Assembly: GCA_001618615.1 (NCBI GenBank)
Contig: LKHB01000197.1
Location: forward strand, 1-32,172
Direction: 5' to 3'
Source of the DNA: Fermentibacter danicus
GTDB lineage: Bacteria > Fermentibacterota > Fermentibacteria > Fermentibacterales > Fermentibacteraceae
DNA: 32,172 nucleotides
The notes under the pieces were generated by a model, which saw nothing but the letters and a program-made list of their open reading frames with translations, was not told the origin of the DNA and made no database searches. A program made the position numbers and the translations under genes. Each line of letters opens with the position of its first letter. The first letter of the stretch is position 1. Below, piece after piece: positions 1 to 8,454 of the stretch.

Positions 1-1
1 C

Positions 2-442
2 TTCCTCGAGCCGTTCATCATCATCTTCACGGTTCCGATGGCCTTCATAGGCGTGATAATCACTCTCCTGATAACCGGAACCTCGCTTTCCGTGACGGCG
101 ATGATCGGGATACTGATGCTGGCCGGGATCGTCGTGAACAACGGCATCGTTCTCGTTGACTACGCCAATCAGCTACGCGGCGCTGGGCTGGGCCTCTTCG
201 AAGCCGTTGCGGAGGCGGGCAGGGTCCGCCTCCGGCCGATCCTTATGACCGCCCTGACGACCATCATCGGGATGATCCCGCTCGCATTGGGCATAGGCGA
301 CAGCGGCGAAACCTGGGCTCCCATGGCCAGGTCGGTGATGGGCGGCCTGACCGTGGCCACGTTCCTCACGCTCTTCGTTCTCCCGTGCCTCTACATCGTC
401 CTTGGGAACAGGAGGAAGGCCTGGCATAAGAGCGATGAATGA
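2..442 (+). CDS. RND-family efflux pump inner-membrane subunit, C-terminal fragment
   Basis: The gene enters from the left edge, so only the last 146 residues are present. They match the final membrane domain of AcrB/MdtC-type proton-driven exporters, which act in the inner membrane with a periplasmic adaptor and an outer-membrane channel. Visible family signatures are GTSLSVTAMIGILMLAGIV, the VVNNGIVLVDYANQLR helix and loop, and RLRPILMTALTTIIGMIPLA, followed by two more hydrophobic helices ending in a short basic tail. Substrate (drug, metal or lipid) cannot be told from this end; NNGIVLVDY is closer to multidrug/HAE1 pumps than to metal pumps. The stop overlaps the start of birA by 8 nt, so the two are probably co-transcribed, although the functions are unrelated. 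The fragment is truncated by the window, not broken. Confidence 0.93.
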   Translation, partial: FLEPFIIIFTVPMAFIGVIITLLITGTSLSVTAMIGILMLAGIVVNNGIVLVDYANQLRGAGLGLFEAVAEAGRVRLRPILMTALTTIIGMIPLALGIGDSGETWAPMARSVMGGLTVATFLTLFVLPCLYIVLGNRRKAWHKSDE

Positions 443-1160
443 CGCCTGCGGCTGGGAAGTCATCGATCTGGAGAGTGTAGGATCTACTAACGACTACCTG
501 AAGGAGAGGCTTCAAGGCCTCCATGACAGGACGGTCGTCACGGCCCGCAGGCAGACGGCCGGAAGAGGGCGCCTCGGCAGAACCTGGGCCTCCCCTCCCG
601 GCGGCCTCTATGCGAGCCTCCTCCTGAAGCCTCCCCCCGTCCCGGAACTCGCGCAACGGGTGTCGCTCCTCGCGGCGGAGATCCTCTGCAGGATAATGGG
701 CGAGGCTGGCATGGATGCATGCATCAAGTGGCCCAACGACGTTCTGGTGGATGACCGTAAGATCGCCGGAATCCTGCCCGAATTCGGTACGAAACCCGAG
801 CCCTGGTTCATCCTCGGGGCTGGGGTCAATCTGGTCTCCGCCCCGCCGGTCCCCGACGGCAGGGGGCTTCCTTCGACGGCCTGGTCGGAGTACGCCCGGC
901 CTCCCGCCCCCGGAGAGCTTCTCGCGAGCTTCCTCTCGTGTCTCGATGCAGCCTGGCCTGATCGTTCCGTCGACCCTCTCTCGGGCGGAACGGAGTCCAT
1001 ATCACGCAGGCTTTGGAGGTTCGGCCGCACTGTCCATATATCCAGAGGCAGTGACGCCGTGACGGGAGTGGTGACCGGGATCGATGCCGCGGGCAGGCTC
1101 GTCCTGCGGTCCGACTCCGGAACGACAGTGCTGGACAGCGGTGAGATCGGGATGATCTGA
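435..1160 (+). CDS. birA: Biotin-[acetyl-CoA-carboxylase] ligase, monofunctional
   Basis: A 241-residue cytosolic enzyme that makes biotinyl-AMP and transfers biotin to the carrier lysine of biotin-dependent carboxylases. The family signatures are clear: STNDYLKE near residue 15, the biotinyl-AMP loop GRGRLGRTW at about 43-51, PGGLYASLLLKP just after it, and KWPNDV at about 99-104 followed by KIAGIL. The C-terminal SH3-like domain has GRTVHIS and a VTGIDAAGRLVL strand pair. There is no N-terminal helix-turn-helix, so it is the short non-repressor type. I chose ATG 435 because it overlaps the upstream stop and places the first beta strand at the usual distance from the start. An in-frame start at 402 would add residues with no family match. 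Translational coupling to the upstream transporter is likely, as no strong ribosome site precedes it. Confidence 0.95.
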   Translation: MNDACGWEVIDLESVGSTNDYLKERLQGLHDRTVVTARRQTAGRGRLGRTWASPPGGLYASLLLKPPPVPELAQRVSLLAAEILCRIMGEAGMDACIKWPNDVLVDDRKIAGILPEFGTKPEPWFILGAGVNLVSAPPVPDGRGLPSTAWSEYARPPAPGELLASFLSCLDAAWPDRSVDPLSGGTESISRRLWRFGRTVHISRGSDAVTGVVTGIDAAGRLVLRSDSGTTVLDSGEIGMI

Positions 1161-1165
1161 AAACC

Positions 1166-1191
1166 GCGCGGAGGCGCCCCGGCCTCCGCGG
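1166..1191 (+). other. GC-rich hairpin between birA and the PhoH gene
   Basis: An inverted repeat with arms cgcggagg (1167-1174) and cctccgcg (1183-1190) lies just after the birA stop. No T tract follows, so it is not a convincing intrinsic terminator. It may be an mRNA stability or pausing element, or simply reflect high GC. Confidence 0.4.
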
Positions 1192-1211
1192 CGATCCGGA
1201 TGGAGGCACTC

Positions 1212-2576
1212 ATGGCCGTCGCCAGATCCAGGACCGAGCCAGGGAAGAAATCCAGGAAGGGCAAGGTTTTCGTCCTCGACACGAACGTCCTCCTCTACGA
1301 CTTCAACTGTATCGACAACTTCGAGGAGAACGACGTGGTCATCCCGATCACGGTTCTCGAGGAACTCGACGAATTCAAGAAGGGCAGCGACACGATAAAC
1401 TTCAATGCGAGGGAGTTCATCAGGAAGCTCGACAGGCTGTCCGGCGACGGCCTCTTCACCGACGGGCTGCCCCTGGGGAAGGGGCGCGGCAAGCTCTTCG
1501 TAATGACGGCCGAACCGAAGTCGTCCGTCGTGGAGCAGGCCTTCATCAACGACAAGGCCGACCACAGGATACTCGCCCTGACCGAGCAGATCAGGCGCAC
1601 CACGCCCGGCCGCCCGGTGGTCCTCATAAGCAAGGACATCAACCTCAGGATGAAGGCCAAGTCCCTGGGCCTGTACGCCGAGGACTACGAGACCGGGAAG
1701 ATCGAGAACATCGACGAACTCTACACCGGAAGCGGCGTGGCGGAGGGTGTCGATACGACGGTGATCGCCAGGTTCTATTCCGAACCGTACAGTGTTCCCA
1801 TATCTGAAGCCGGGCTCACCGGCACTCCCGTGCCGAACCAGTACTTCATACTCCGCAACGGCAGCAGCAGCGCCCTGGCCAGGTTCAATCCGCAGGAGGC
1901 CACGCTCGAAAGGGTATCCAAGCAGAGGGTGTTCGGCATCGACCCCAGGAACGCCGAACAGGCTTTCGCGATCGACGCGCTGATGCGGCCGGACCTGCAG
2001 CTCGTGACTCTAACCGGGAAGGCCGGGACGGGGAAGACCCTGCTCGCGCTGGCCGCTGCTCTCGAACAACGGCGCAACTTCAGGCAGATCTATCTGGCCA
2101 GGCCGGTCGTGCCTCTGGGCAACAGGGATCTCGGCTACCTCCCGGGCGACGTGAAGAGCAAGCTCGATCCGTACATGCAGCCTCTCTGGGACAACCTGGC
2201 GGTCATCAGGAGCAGATTCCCGCCCGACGGGCACGAGCAGAAGCAGATCACCGACATGCTGGAGAACGAGAAGCTGTACATCGCGCCGCTCGCGTACATC
2301 AGAGGGCGCAGCCTGGACAGGGTGTTCTTCATCGTCGACGAGGCGCAGAACCTGACTCCGCACGAGGTGAAGACGATCATCACAAGGGCGGGGGAGGGCT
2401 CGAGGATGGTCTTCACCGGAGACATATACCAGATCGACACACCGTATCTCGACAGCCAGTCCAACGGGCTCACCTACCTGGTGGACAGGATGAGGGGACA
2501 GAACCTCTACGGTCAGGTGAACCTGCTGAAGGGCGAGAGGAGCGTTCTGGCCGAGCTGGCGAGCAACATCCTCTGA
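1212..2576 (+). CDS. PIN-domain / PhoH-like ATPase (YlaK type)
   Basis: A 454-residue fusion of an N-terminal PIN ribonuclease domain and a C-terminal PhoH P-loop ATPase, as in the widespread PhoH2 proteins proposed to act as RNA helicase/nucleases in the cytosol. The PIN part starts with FVLDTNVLLYDF (metal-binding Asp) and continues to acidic residues around NDKADHRILAL and LISKDINLRMKA. The ATPase has Walker A GKAGTGKT at about 269-276, Walker B VFFIVDEAQN at about 371-380 and the sensor stretch FTGDIYQIDTPYLD. Length matches the family. ATG 1212 is chosen over the in-frame ATG 1200 because tggagg lies 5 nt before it. It follows birA by 51 nt on the same strand. Role in RNA turnover or stress is inferred from the family only. 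Confidence 0.93.
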   Translation: MAVARSRTEPGKKSRKGKVFVLDTNVLLYDFNCIDNFEENDVVIPITVLEELDEFKKGSDTINFNAREFIRKLDRLSGDGLFTDGLPLGKGRGKLFVMTAEPKSSVVEQAFINDKADHRILALTEQIRRTTPGRPVVLISKDINLRMKAKSLGLYAEDYETGKIENIDELYTGSGVAEGVDTTVIARFYSEPYSVPISEAGLTGTPVPNQYFILRNGSSSALARFNPQEATLERVSKQRVFGIDPRNAEQAFAIDALMRPDLQLVTLTGKAGTGKTLLALAAALEQRRNFRQIYLARPVVPLGNRDLGYLPGDVKSKLDPYMQPLWDNLAVIRSRFPPDGHEQKQITDMLENEKLYIAPLAYIRGRSLDRVFFIVDEAQNLTPHEVKTIITRAGEGSRMVFTGDIYQIDTPYLDSQSNGLTYLVDRMRGQNLYGQVNLLKGERSVLAELASNIL

Positions 2577-2585
2577 CCGGCCCGC

Positions 2586-2614
2586 TCGCTGGCCCGGATG
2601 CGATGGCCTATAAT
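2586..2614 (+). promoter_or_regulatory. Possible promoter for the first AsnB gene
   Basis: A perfect TATAAT occurs at 2609-2614 in an otherwise GC-rich 141-nt gap. The -35 position (2586-2591, tcgctg) is a poor match. The spacing to ATG 2718 would give a leader of about 95 nt. Confidence 0.4.
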
Positions 2615-2717
2615 CCGCAGGGCGGACCCGGATGATCGCTTGATCGGATGTGTCCGCCGGCCGGCTCTTCTCGGATGACGCCGGTCGTTCCGAGCCAACC
2701 TATGAATGGAGACCCGG

Positions 2718-4491
2718 ATGTGCGGAATCGCCGGAGTCGTCAGTCTCGGCGGCCCCCTCTCAGAATCCGATCTCGGCGCCGGCCGGGAGATGACCCGTCT
2801 GCTCCGGCACAGGGGGCCAGACAGCACGGGTGAACTCCACGACGCCTGGTGCTACCTCGGCAATTCGCGTCTCAGCATCATCGATCTCTCGGAGAACGCC
2901 TCACTGCCCATGTCGAACGAGGACGGATCGGTGTGGCTCTGCTGCAACGGGGAGATCACCAACTTCAGGGAACTGGAGAGAAAATTCTCCCTCCGGGAGA
3001 AGTACGCCTTCCGATCCAGCTCCGACATGGAGACGGTGCTCCGTCTGTATGAGCACATGGGTATCGCGATGCTCGGCGAGCTTTCCGGGATGTTCGCACT
3101 GTGCATCTACGACCGCAGGATCGGAAGGGTCTGGATCATACGGGACTTCTTCGGCACGAGGCCCCTGTTCCACACTACGATCGGCGACAGGCTCTATTTC
3201 GCATCCGAGATAAAGGCATTCTACGGCATACCGGGCTTCCGGCCGGCCCCGTGCCTCGAGGCCATGCACCATTACTTCTCCCTGGCCTACGTCCCCGGGA
3301 CGCTGACCGCCTTCGAGGGCGTCTCGGAGCTGGACGGAGCGCACCTCGTCGAGGCCGTCCCCGGCGTTCAGGGATCGGCCTCCATCAGGCCGTACTACGA
3401 GATCAGGTTCGATCCGAGGGACGACATGACCGAGGACGAGGCCGTGGAAGGGTTTTTCGAGGCTCTTCGGGACTCCGTCCGGAGGAATCTGATCGCGGAC
3501 GTTCCGATGGGGATCACCCTCAGCGGAGGCCTGGACAGCAGCTCGGTGCTCGGGCTTGCGAGGCATCTGGGCTCTTCCTCCAAACTCCACAGCTTCTCCC
3601 TCAGGATAAACGAGAAGAGTTTCGACGAGTCCGTCTACCAGAGGGCGATGGCGAGCTACGCCGGCTCGACCCACCACGAGATNNGACGAGATCTCCAACG
3701 CCTATGAAACCCACATGGCCTGCAGGATGGCATCGCTCTACCGCCGGTGCGTCCCCCGGCCCCTCCGGAAGGTCAACCTGTACCTGGCCGGCATGCTCCC
3801 TGTCTCGTACAGGAAGCTGAGCTTCGACTTCCTGGCCAAGAGGTTCACGAAGGGGGCGGAACTGCCGGTGCCGGAGGCCCATCTCCACTGGCGGCACGTC
3901 CTGGAGGAGGACGAGAAGGCGCTTCTGATGCCGGGGCTGAGAGGCTTCGTTCCTACCAGCGAGATCTTCAGACAGGCGTTCAATAGTGTGGATTTCGAGG
4001 ACGATCTCGACAGGATCGCCTACATCGACCTGAAGAATTTCTTCATCGGCGACCTCATGCAGAAGAACGACCGGATGGTCATGGCCCACTCGATCGAGGC
4101 GCGCTTCCCGTTCGTGGACAGGCAGGCCTTCGAGTTCTTCTCGACGATTCCGAACCGGTACAAGATAAAGGGTCTCCATCGCCGCTGGGTCGAGAAGAAG
4201 GCCATGGCGAGAGTGCTTCCGCCGATCATCAGGAAGCGGCAGAACTTCGGGATCGAGCTGCCCTACTCCCTCTGGCTGGAGGGGGAGCTGCGCGAAACGG
4301 CGGAGTCATATTTCTCGAAGCAACGGGTGGAGGCGACCGGATTCCTCTCCTATCCGGCGGTCAGGAACCTCTTCGATCAGCATCTGTCGCGGAGGAGGGA
4401 CAACGGGAGGGTGCTCTGGTGCATCCTCAACGTCCTGCTATGGCACGACCTCTTCATCGCCGGCCAGGGGTTCAGGCGTCATCTGGCCTGA
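2718..4491 (+). CDS. asnB: Asparagine synthase-type glutamine amidotransferase, copy 1 (interrupted by assembly gap)
   Basis: Two-domain class B asparagine synthetase family. The N-terminal class II glutaminase starts MCGIAG, with Cys2 as nucleophile; ATG 2718 is chosen because Cys must be residue 2, and ggaga sits 5 nt upstream. HRGPDSTG follows. The synthetase domain has the PP-loop LSGGLDSSS, and after the gap AHSIEARFPFVD and RQNFGIELPYS, both typical of the C-terminal half. The NN at 3683 changes the reading frame and removes about 51 codons that copy 2 (6514-8454) retains, including the DEPYADGSA and SGEGG motifs. Some glutaminase residues differ from the usual pattern: NGEITNF for NGEIYN, SDMET for SDTE, and FGTRPLF for FGIKPLF. 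In this glycan context it may amidate a sugar acid rather than make free asparagine; that is inference. Its 3' end overlaps the convergent membrane gene by 54 nt. Confidence 0.88.
3683..3684. other. Assembly gap inside asnB copy 1
   Basis: Two N bases. The reading frame before the gap (codons from 2718) and after it (codons from 3685) agree only if the true missing length is 1 modulo 3. Alignment to copy 2 predicts about 151 nt, which fits. The 7-mer acgagat occurs on both sides of the Ns. Confidence 0.9.
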
Positions 4492-5502
4492 TCCGGCCGT
4501 GTCCCTCAACGAAGCCGCCGTCCTCGACATCTCTCCCAGCGCTCCCGCCGAGAGTCCCAGTCTGGCCAGCGCGCCCAGACTGAGAAGGGCCGAGAACAGG
4601 TTCATGAAGGCGTGGTCGAGCACCCCGGCGGCAAAAGCCCTTGCCTGATCGACTCCGAATCCGGTAAGGAGGGCGACCGTGGCCCCTTCGTAGACTCCGA
4701 GTCCGTTGGGGGAGAATGGAACGGCCTTCGCCAGGTTCGAAAGGAACAGGACGAAACCCGTCTCCACAGGACCCAGATTGATGTCGAGAGCGGCGAGGAA
4801 GATGTAGAGGGTCATCACGTCGAAGATCCATATCGCGCACGAGATCAGGAACAGCCCGGGGACGCGCCGGCCTGCGCCGCTGATGCCGTCCCTGACTCTC
4901 AGGATCGGTTCCCTGAAGCGGTGGAGCGGCCCCGCGAGGAGACGGGCGAACCCGTCGGGGCGGAACCAGAAGAGCGATCCGGCCAGGATGATGATCGAAA
5001 GCACCGCGAATCCGGCGGCCATGCTTGCCGCGCCGGCGCCCCCCGAACCCGCGGGGAGCATGACGAGGCACAGCCCGGCGAGAACGAGGAGGGCTGCAAG
5101 GTCGAGTATCCTCACCAGAACCGCGGAGAAGATTCCCTCGGCATAGCCAAGACCGTCGCGGCGCTTCAGGTAGACGACCTTCACCGCGTCTCCCAGCCTC
5201 GCGGGAACGAACTGGTTGACAAGATCGGCGGCAAGCTCGAGGCTGAGGGAATCGAGGAACCCCTTCGAAACCCCCTGCATCGAGAGAGCCATCCTGAGAC
5301 GGGCTCCCCTCAGGAGCCAGGAGATCGAATAGACGGCCGAGAGTGGAAGGAGCCAGGCGGGGGAGATGCTCTTCGCGGCGGAAACGGCCTCCGGAAGCCC
5401 GCAGATCACGCCGACCGCCGCCAGCAGCAGAAGCCCGGCGGTGAGCGACAGAACGAACCTCACGGCCCTCTTCAATTCGGCTCCATGCCCGATACTAACC
5501 AC
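4438..5502 (-). CDS. Flippase-like integral membrane protein (LPG_synthase_TM / UPF0104 family)
   Basis: A 354-residue protein with about eight hydrophobic helices, of the family shared by the membrane part of lysylphosphatidylglycerol synthase (MprF) and AglD-like proteins. Family signatures are SISWLLRGARLRMAL in the first third, FVPARLGDAVKVVYLKRR at about 115-135, and the late SPNGLGVYEGATVALL segment. These proteins are thought to move or bind lipid-linked substrates. Lying between an AsnB and a polyprenyl-phosphate-type GT2, it may flip a lipid-linked sugar; that is inference. The best start is GTG 5502, with a weak GGGA upstream. It is divergent from the GT2 gene (101 nt apart) and convergent with asnB copy 1, overlapping it by 54 nt. 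The last ~15 residues are polar and may be cytosolic. Confidence 0.85.
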   Translation of the reverse strand: MVSIGHGAELKRAVRFVLSLTAGLLLLAAVGVICGLPEAVSAAKSISPAWLLPLSAVYSISWLLRGARLRMALSMQGVSKGFLDSLSLELAADLVNQFVPARLGDAVKVVYLKRRDGLGYAEGIFSAVLVRILDLAALLVLAGLCLVMLPAGSGGAGAASMAAGFAVLSIIILAGSLFWFRPDGFARLLAGPLHRFREPILRVRDGISGAGRRVPGLFLISCAIWIFDVMTLYIFLAALDINLGPVETGFVLFLSNLAKAVPFSPNGLGVYEGATVALLTGFGVDQARAFAAGVLDHAFMNLFSALLSLGALARLGLSAGALGEMSRTAASLRDTAGSGQMTPEPLAGDEEVVP

Positions 5503-5603
5503 ATTCCCGGCGTCCGGGGAGGAAGAGGAGAACGGATCCGGAATCGACGGATGACGGACAGATCGCCTCCGTGCAATGTTCGGGGCTGTCGGGAGGTTTG
5601 GAG

Positions 5604-6468
5604 ATGCATGGAGTCAGCGTGATAATCCCCGCCTGCGACGAGGAGGAGTCCATCGCCGGGGTGCTCGCCGAACTGCGTGGCGTGCTTGAAGACTGCGGCG
5701 AATACGAACTGGTGGTCGTCGATGACGGATCGACCGACATGACCGCCCGGGCCGCCTCCGAGGCCGGCGCCAGAGTCATGGCGCACGCATCCAACCGCGG
5801 ATACGGGGCCGCCCTCAAGACGGGCATCCGTGTCGCACGGTACGATCGGATAGTGATCACGGACGCCGACGGCACCTACCCGGCGTCCTTCATCCCCGGC
5901 CTCCTCGCGTCCCTGGAGGAATGCGACATGGTCGTCGGCGCCCGCACGGGCGGGCAGGTCCACATCCCCCTCGTCCGCAGGCCGGGGAAGTGGATACTCA
6001 GAACCCTCACCCAGTACGTGACGGGGAGCTCCGTGCCGGATTTCAACTCCGGGCTCAGAGCCTTCCGGCGCAGCCTCTTCCTCCAGTACCGCCANNCTGC
6101 GGGTGAAATTCCTGCCAATCGACTACCGCCCCAGGGTGGGGAGGTCCAAGATGCGGGCGGTGAACTTCTTCATATTCATCGGGCTCGTCCTTCGCCTCTC
6201 CACACTCTTCCGGCCGCTCCGGATCTTCATGCCCGCCTCCCTGGTCTGCTCCGCCGCCGGCTTCATCAAGATGGGTCTCGACATAGTCGTGGCCATGAAG
6301 AACTCGGGAGGAATGTCGTTTTGGCAGGTACTCCTGTCAGGCAGGGAGATAGTCTCCACCACCTCGATCGTCCTGATCATGGCGGGCCTGCAGATCGCGC
6401 TGGTCGGCCTGCTCGCGGAAGCCATAGCGAACAGGTCCGCAGCACACCCGACGGACGGAAGGGAATGA
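5604..6468 (+). CDS. GT2 glycosyltransferase, dolichol-phosphate-mannose synthase-like with C-terminal membrane helices (interrupted by gap)
   Basis: Family 2 glycosyltransferase that probably loads a sugar from a nucleotide donor onto polyprenyl phosphate at the inner membrane. The GT-A core has VSVIIPACDEEESI, the donor-binding VVVDDGSTD, NRGYGAALKTGI and the metal-binding DADGTYP. Later motifs are NSGLRAFRR and, after the gap, FLPIDYRPRVGRSKMR, which is the hallmark of this subfamily. Two hydrophobic helices follow. ATG 5604 is chosen because gggagg lies 7 nt upstream; the in-frame ATG 5571 lacks such a site. The NN at 6095 breaks the frame and removes the expected GFSFTTT-type acceptor segment of roughly 20-25 residues. 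It leads a plus-strand run into asnB copy 2 (45 nt later) and the FAD oxidoreductase. Confidence 0.87.
6095..6096. other. Assembly gap inside the GT2 gene
   Basis: Two N bases. The frame before (codons from 5604) and after (ctg at 6097) require a missing length of 1 modulo 3. Family homology suggests about 60-80 nt are lost. Confidence 0.85.
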
Positions 6469-6513
6469 CTTACACACCGCTACCCGCTCCAACGGCAACC
6501 CGGATGGTCTGAA

Positions 6514-8454
6514 ATGTGCGGATTCGCAGGCATCCTGACTCCCGCCGGGGAATCGCCCGATCCCGGAACCCTTCAGCGGATGGGCTCCGTTCTCCTCCAC
6601 AGGGGGCCGGACGACGGCGGATTCGCCGTCCTCGGGCCGTGCGGCCTGGTTCACAGGAGACTTTCGGTCATCGATCTGTCCACCCAGGGCAGGCAGCCGA
6701 TGTCCAACGAGGACGGAACCGTCTGGATGGCCTACAACGGGCAGGTCTACAACCACCTCGAGCTTAGGAGGTCCTTCGACCTCGACGGCAGGGGCCATTC
6801 CTTCAGGTCGAAAACGGATACCGAGGTACTCGTCCATCTGTACGAGGAACTGGGCGAGGGAATGCTGCCGCTGCTCGACGGGATGTTCGCCCTGGCGATC
6901 TGGGACGCCCGCGAAAGCCGTCTGCTCCTCGCCCGCGACAGGTTCGGCATAAAGCCTCTGTTCTACTGCCGGAAGGGGGGCCGGCTGGCCTTCGCCTCCG
7001 AGATAAAATCCCTCCTCGAGCTGGACGGCATGGAACGCGAGCCGGAGCCGGAAGCCCTCTTCCACTACCTTTCCATGGACTACATCCCCGGGGGGCTGAC
7101 GGCCTTCCGGGGAATCTCGGAACTCAGGCCGGGGCATGTCGTCTCGACCCGCGACCCGTCCAGCGTGAATCCCACTCCGTTCACGGGCCCCGAACCGGCG
7201 ATCGACCCGACCATCACCGCCGGCGAGGCGGTGGAACGGGCCGGGAGCCTGCTGGCGGCCGCGGTAAAAAGGCAGCTCGTCTCGGATGTGCCGGTGGGAG
7301 TGATGCTCTCCGGCGGGATGGACTCGAGCGCGCTGGCCGCTCTTATGAGCGACTCGGGCGCAGGGGCCGGCTTCCATTCATTCTCGCTCCGCTTCAGCGA
7401 TCCGAGCTTCGACGAGTCCCGCTACGCGGAGATGGTTGCCTCCCGGATCGGCACATCCCATCACGTGATCGACGTAGAGCCCGGTGTCGTGGCGGATCTT
7501 CTCCCGGTGCACATGTCCTTCATCGACGAGCCCTATGCGGACGGCTCGGCCATCCCTACGTTCCTGCTCGCGAGGGAGGCGAAGAATCATGTGGCCGTTC
7601 TCCTGTCCGGGGAGGGCGGCGACGAGTTCTTCGGCGGATACGACACGCATGCCGCGATGAAGATCAGGAAGGCGTACAGGCGCGTGCCGGCGTTCATCAG
7701 GAAGGGCCTGATCCGGCCGCTGGCCCACTCTCTGCCCGTGTCGCACAGGAAGCTCAGCTTCGACTTCAAGGCCAGGAGATTCACCGAGGGGGCCGAACTG
7801 GACGTCCCCGGGTCGCACTTCCACTGGAGGGTTGTGCTGACGGAGGACGCCAAGAGATCCGTGTTCGCGGGAGGAGAGGGCTACCCCCCCACGGATTCGT
7901 TCTTCAGACAGGTGTACGACGGCGCCTCCGGCGACGACCTGGCGAGGATACTGAAGATCGACTCGTCCTTTCACCTGCCGGACGACCTGATGATAAAGAA
8001 CGACAGGATGACGATGGCCCACTCGATCGAGGCCAGGGTGCCGTTCACCGATCTGGAGCTGGTCGCCTTCCTCGCGAGTGTGCCGTCTGCGGTGAAGCTG
8101 CCCGGCCTCAGGAAGAAGCACCTGCTCCGCGAGGCCATGAGGGGCCGTCTGCCGGAAGCCGTGCTGAGGAAGAAGAAGGTCGGGCTCGAGATGCCCTATT
8201 CCTCCTGGATGAGGAGGGAGCTGAGATCGGTAGTCGAGGAGGAGCTGGGAGGGCCGGCCCTCGGGGGCTGCCCGCTCCTCGAGCCCTCCGGTGTCAGATC
8301 GCTCTGGGAGGACCACCTCGCCATGCGGGCGGACAACGGCAGGGCACTCTGGGGGCTTCTGAACTACATGATCTGGCACCGCCTCTACATCTCCTCCAGC
8401 GGATACCGGGCGAATCTCAGGATCGGAGATCCGGTGGCCGATGTCCGGATCTGA
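6514..8454 (+). CDS. asnB: Asparagine synthase-type glutamine amidotransferase, copy 2
   Basis: A complete 646-residue AsnB-family enzyme. Glutaminase half: MCGFAG with Cys2, LHRGPDDGG, NGQVYNHLELR, KTDTEVLVHLYEE and RFGIKPLFY. Synthetase half: ATP PP-loop LSGGMDSSA at about 268-276, FIDEPYADGSAIPTFLLA, LLSGEGGDEFFGGYDTH, then MAHSIEARVPFTDLE and KKKVGLEMPYSSW. All recognised catalytic segments are intact, unlike the glutaminase half of copy 1. The enzyme uses glutamine and ATP to amidate a carboxylate. Clustered with glycosyltransferases, such paralogues often amidate uronic acids or aminoacyl decorations of surface glycans, but classical asparagine synthesis cannot be excluded. Copy 1 shares long protein identity and a 20-base identical DNA stretch near the MAHSIEAR motif, so the pair arose by duplication. 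It overlaps the next gene by 14 nt. Confidence 0.93.
   Translation: MCGFAGILTPAGESPDPGTLQRMGSVLLHRGPDDGGFAVLGPCGLVHRRLSVIDLSTQGRQPMSNEDGTVWMAYNGQVYNHLELRRSFDLDGRGHSFRSKTDTEVLVHLYEELGEGMLPLLDGMFALAIWDARESRLLLARDRFGIKPLFYCRKGGRLAFASEIKSLLELDGMEREPEPEALFHYLSMDYIPGGLTAFRGISELRPGHVVSTRDPSSVNPTPFTGPEPAIDPTITAGEAVERAGSLLAAAVKRQLVSDVPVGVMLSGGMDSSALAALMSDSGAGAGFHSFSLRFSDPSFDESRYAEMVASRIGTSHHVIDVEPGVVADLLPVHMSFIDEPYADGSAIPTFLLAREAKNHVAVLLSGEGGDEFFGGYDTHAAMKIRKAYRRVPAFIRKGLIRPLAHSLPVSHRKLSFDFKARRFTEGAELDVPGSHFHWRVVLTEDAKRSVFAGGEGYPPTDSFFRQVYDGASGDDLARILKIDSSFHLPDDLMIKNDRMTMAHSIEARVPFTDLELVAFLASVPSAVKLPGLRKKHLLREAMRGRLPEAVLRKKKVGLEMPYSSWMRRELRSVVEEELGGPALGGCPLLEPSGVRSLWEDHLAMRADNGRALWGLLNYMIWHRLYISSSGYRANLRIGDPVADVRI

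Noticed and set aside
4612..5622. Long plus-strand open frame of 336 codons opposite the flippase-like gene
   Set aside because: Highly charged, no motifs; it is the antisense shadow of a membrane protein with clear family signatures.
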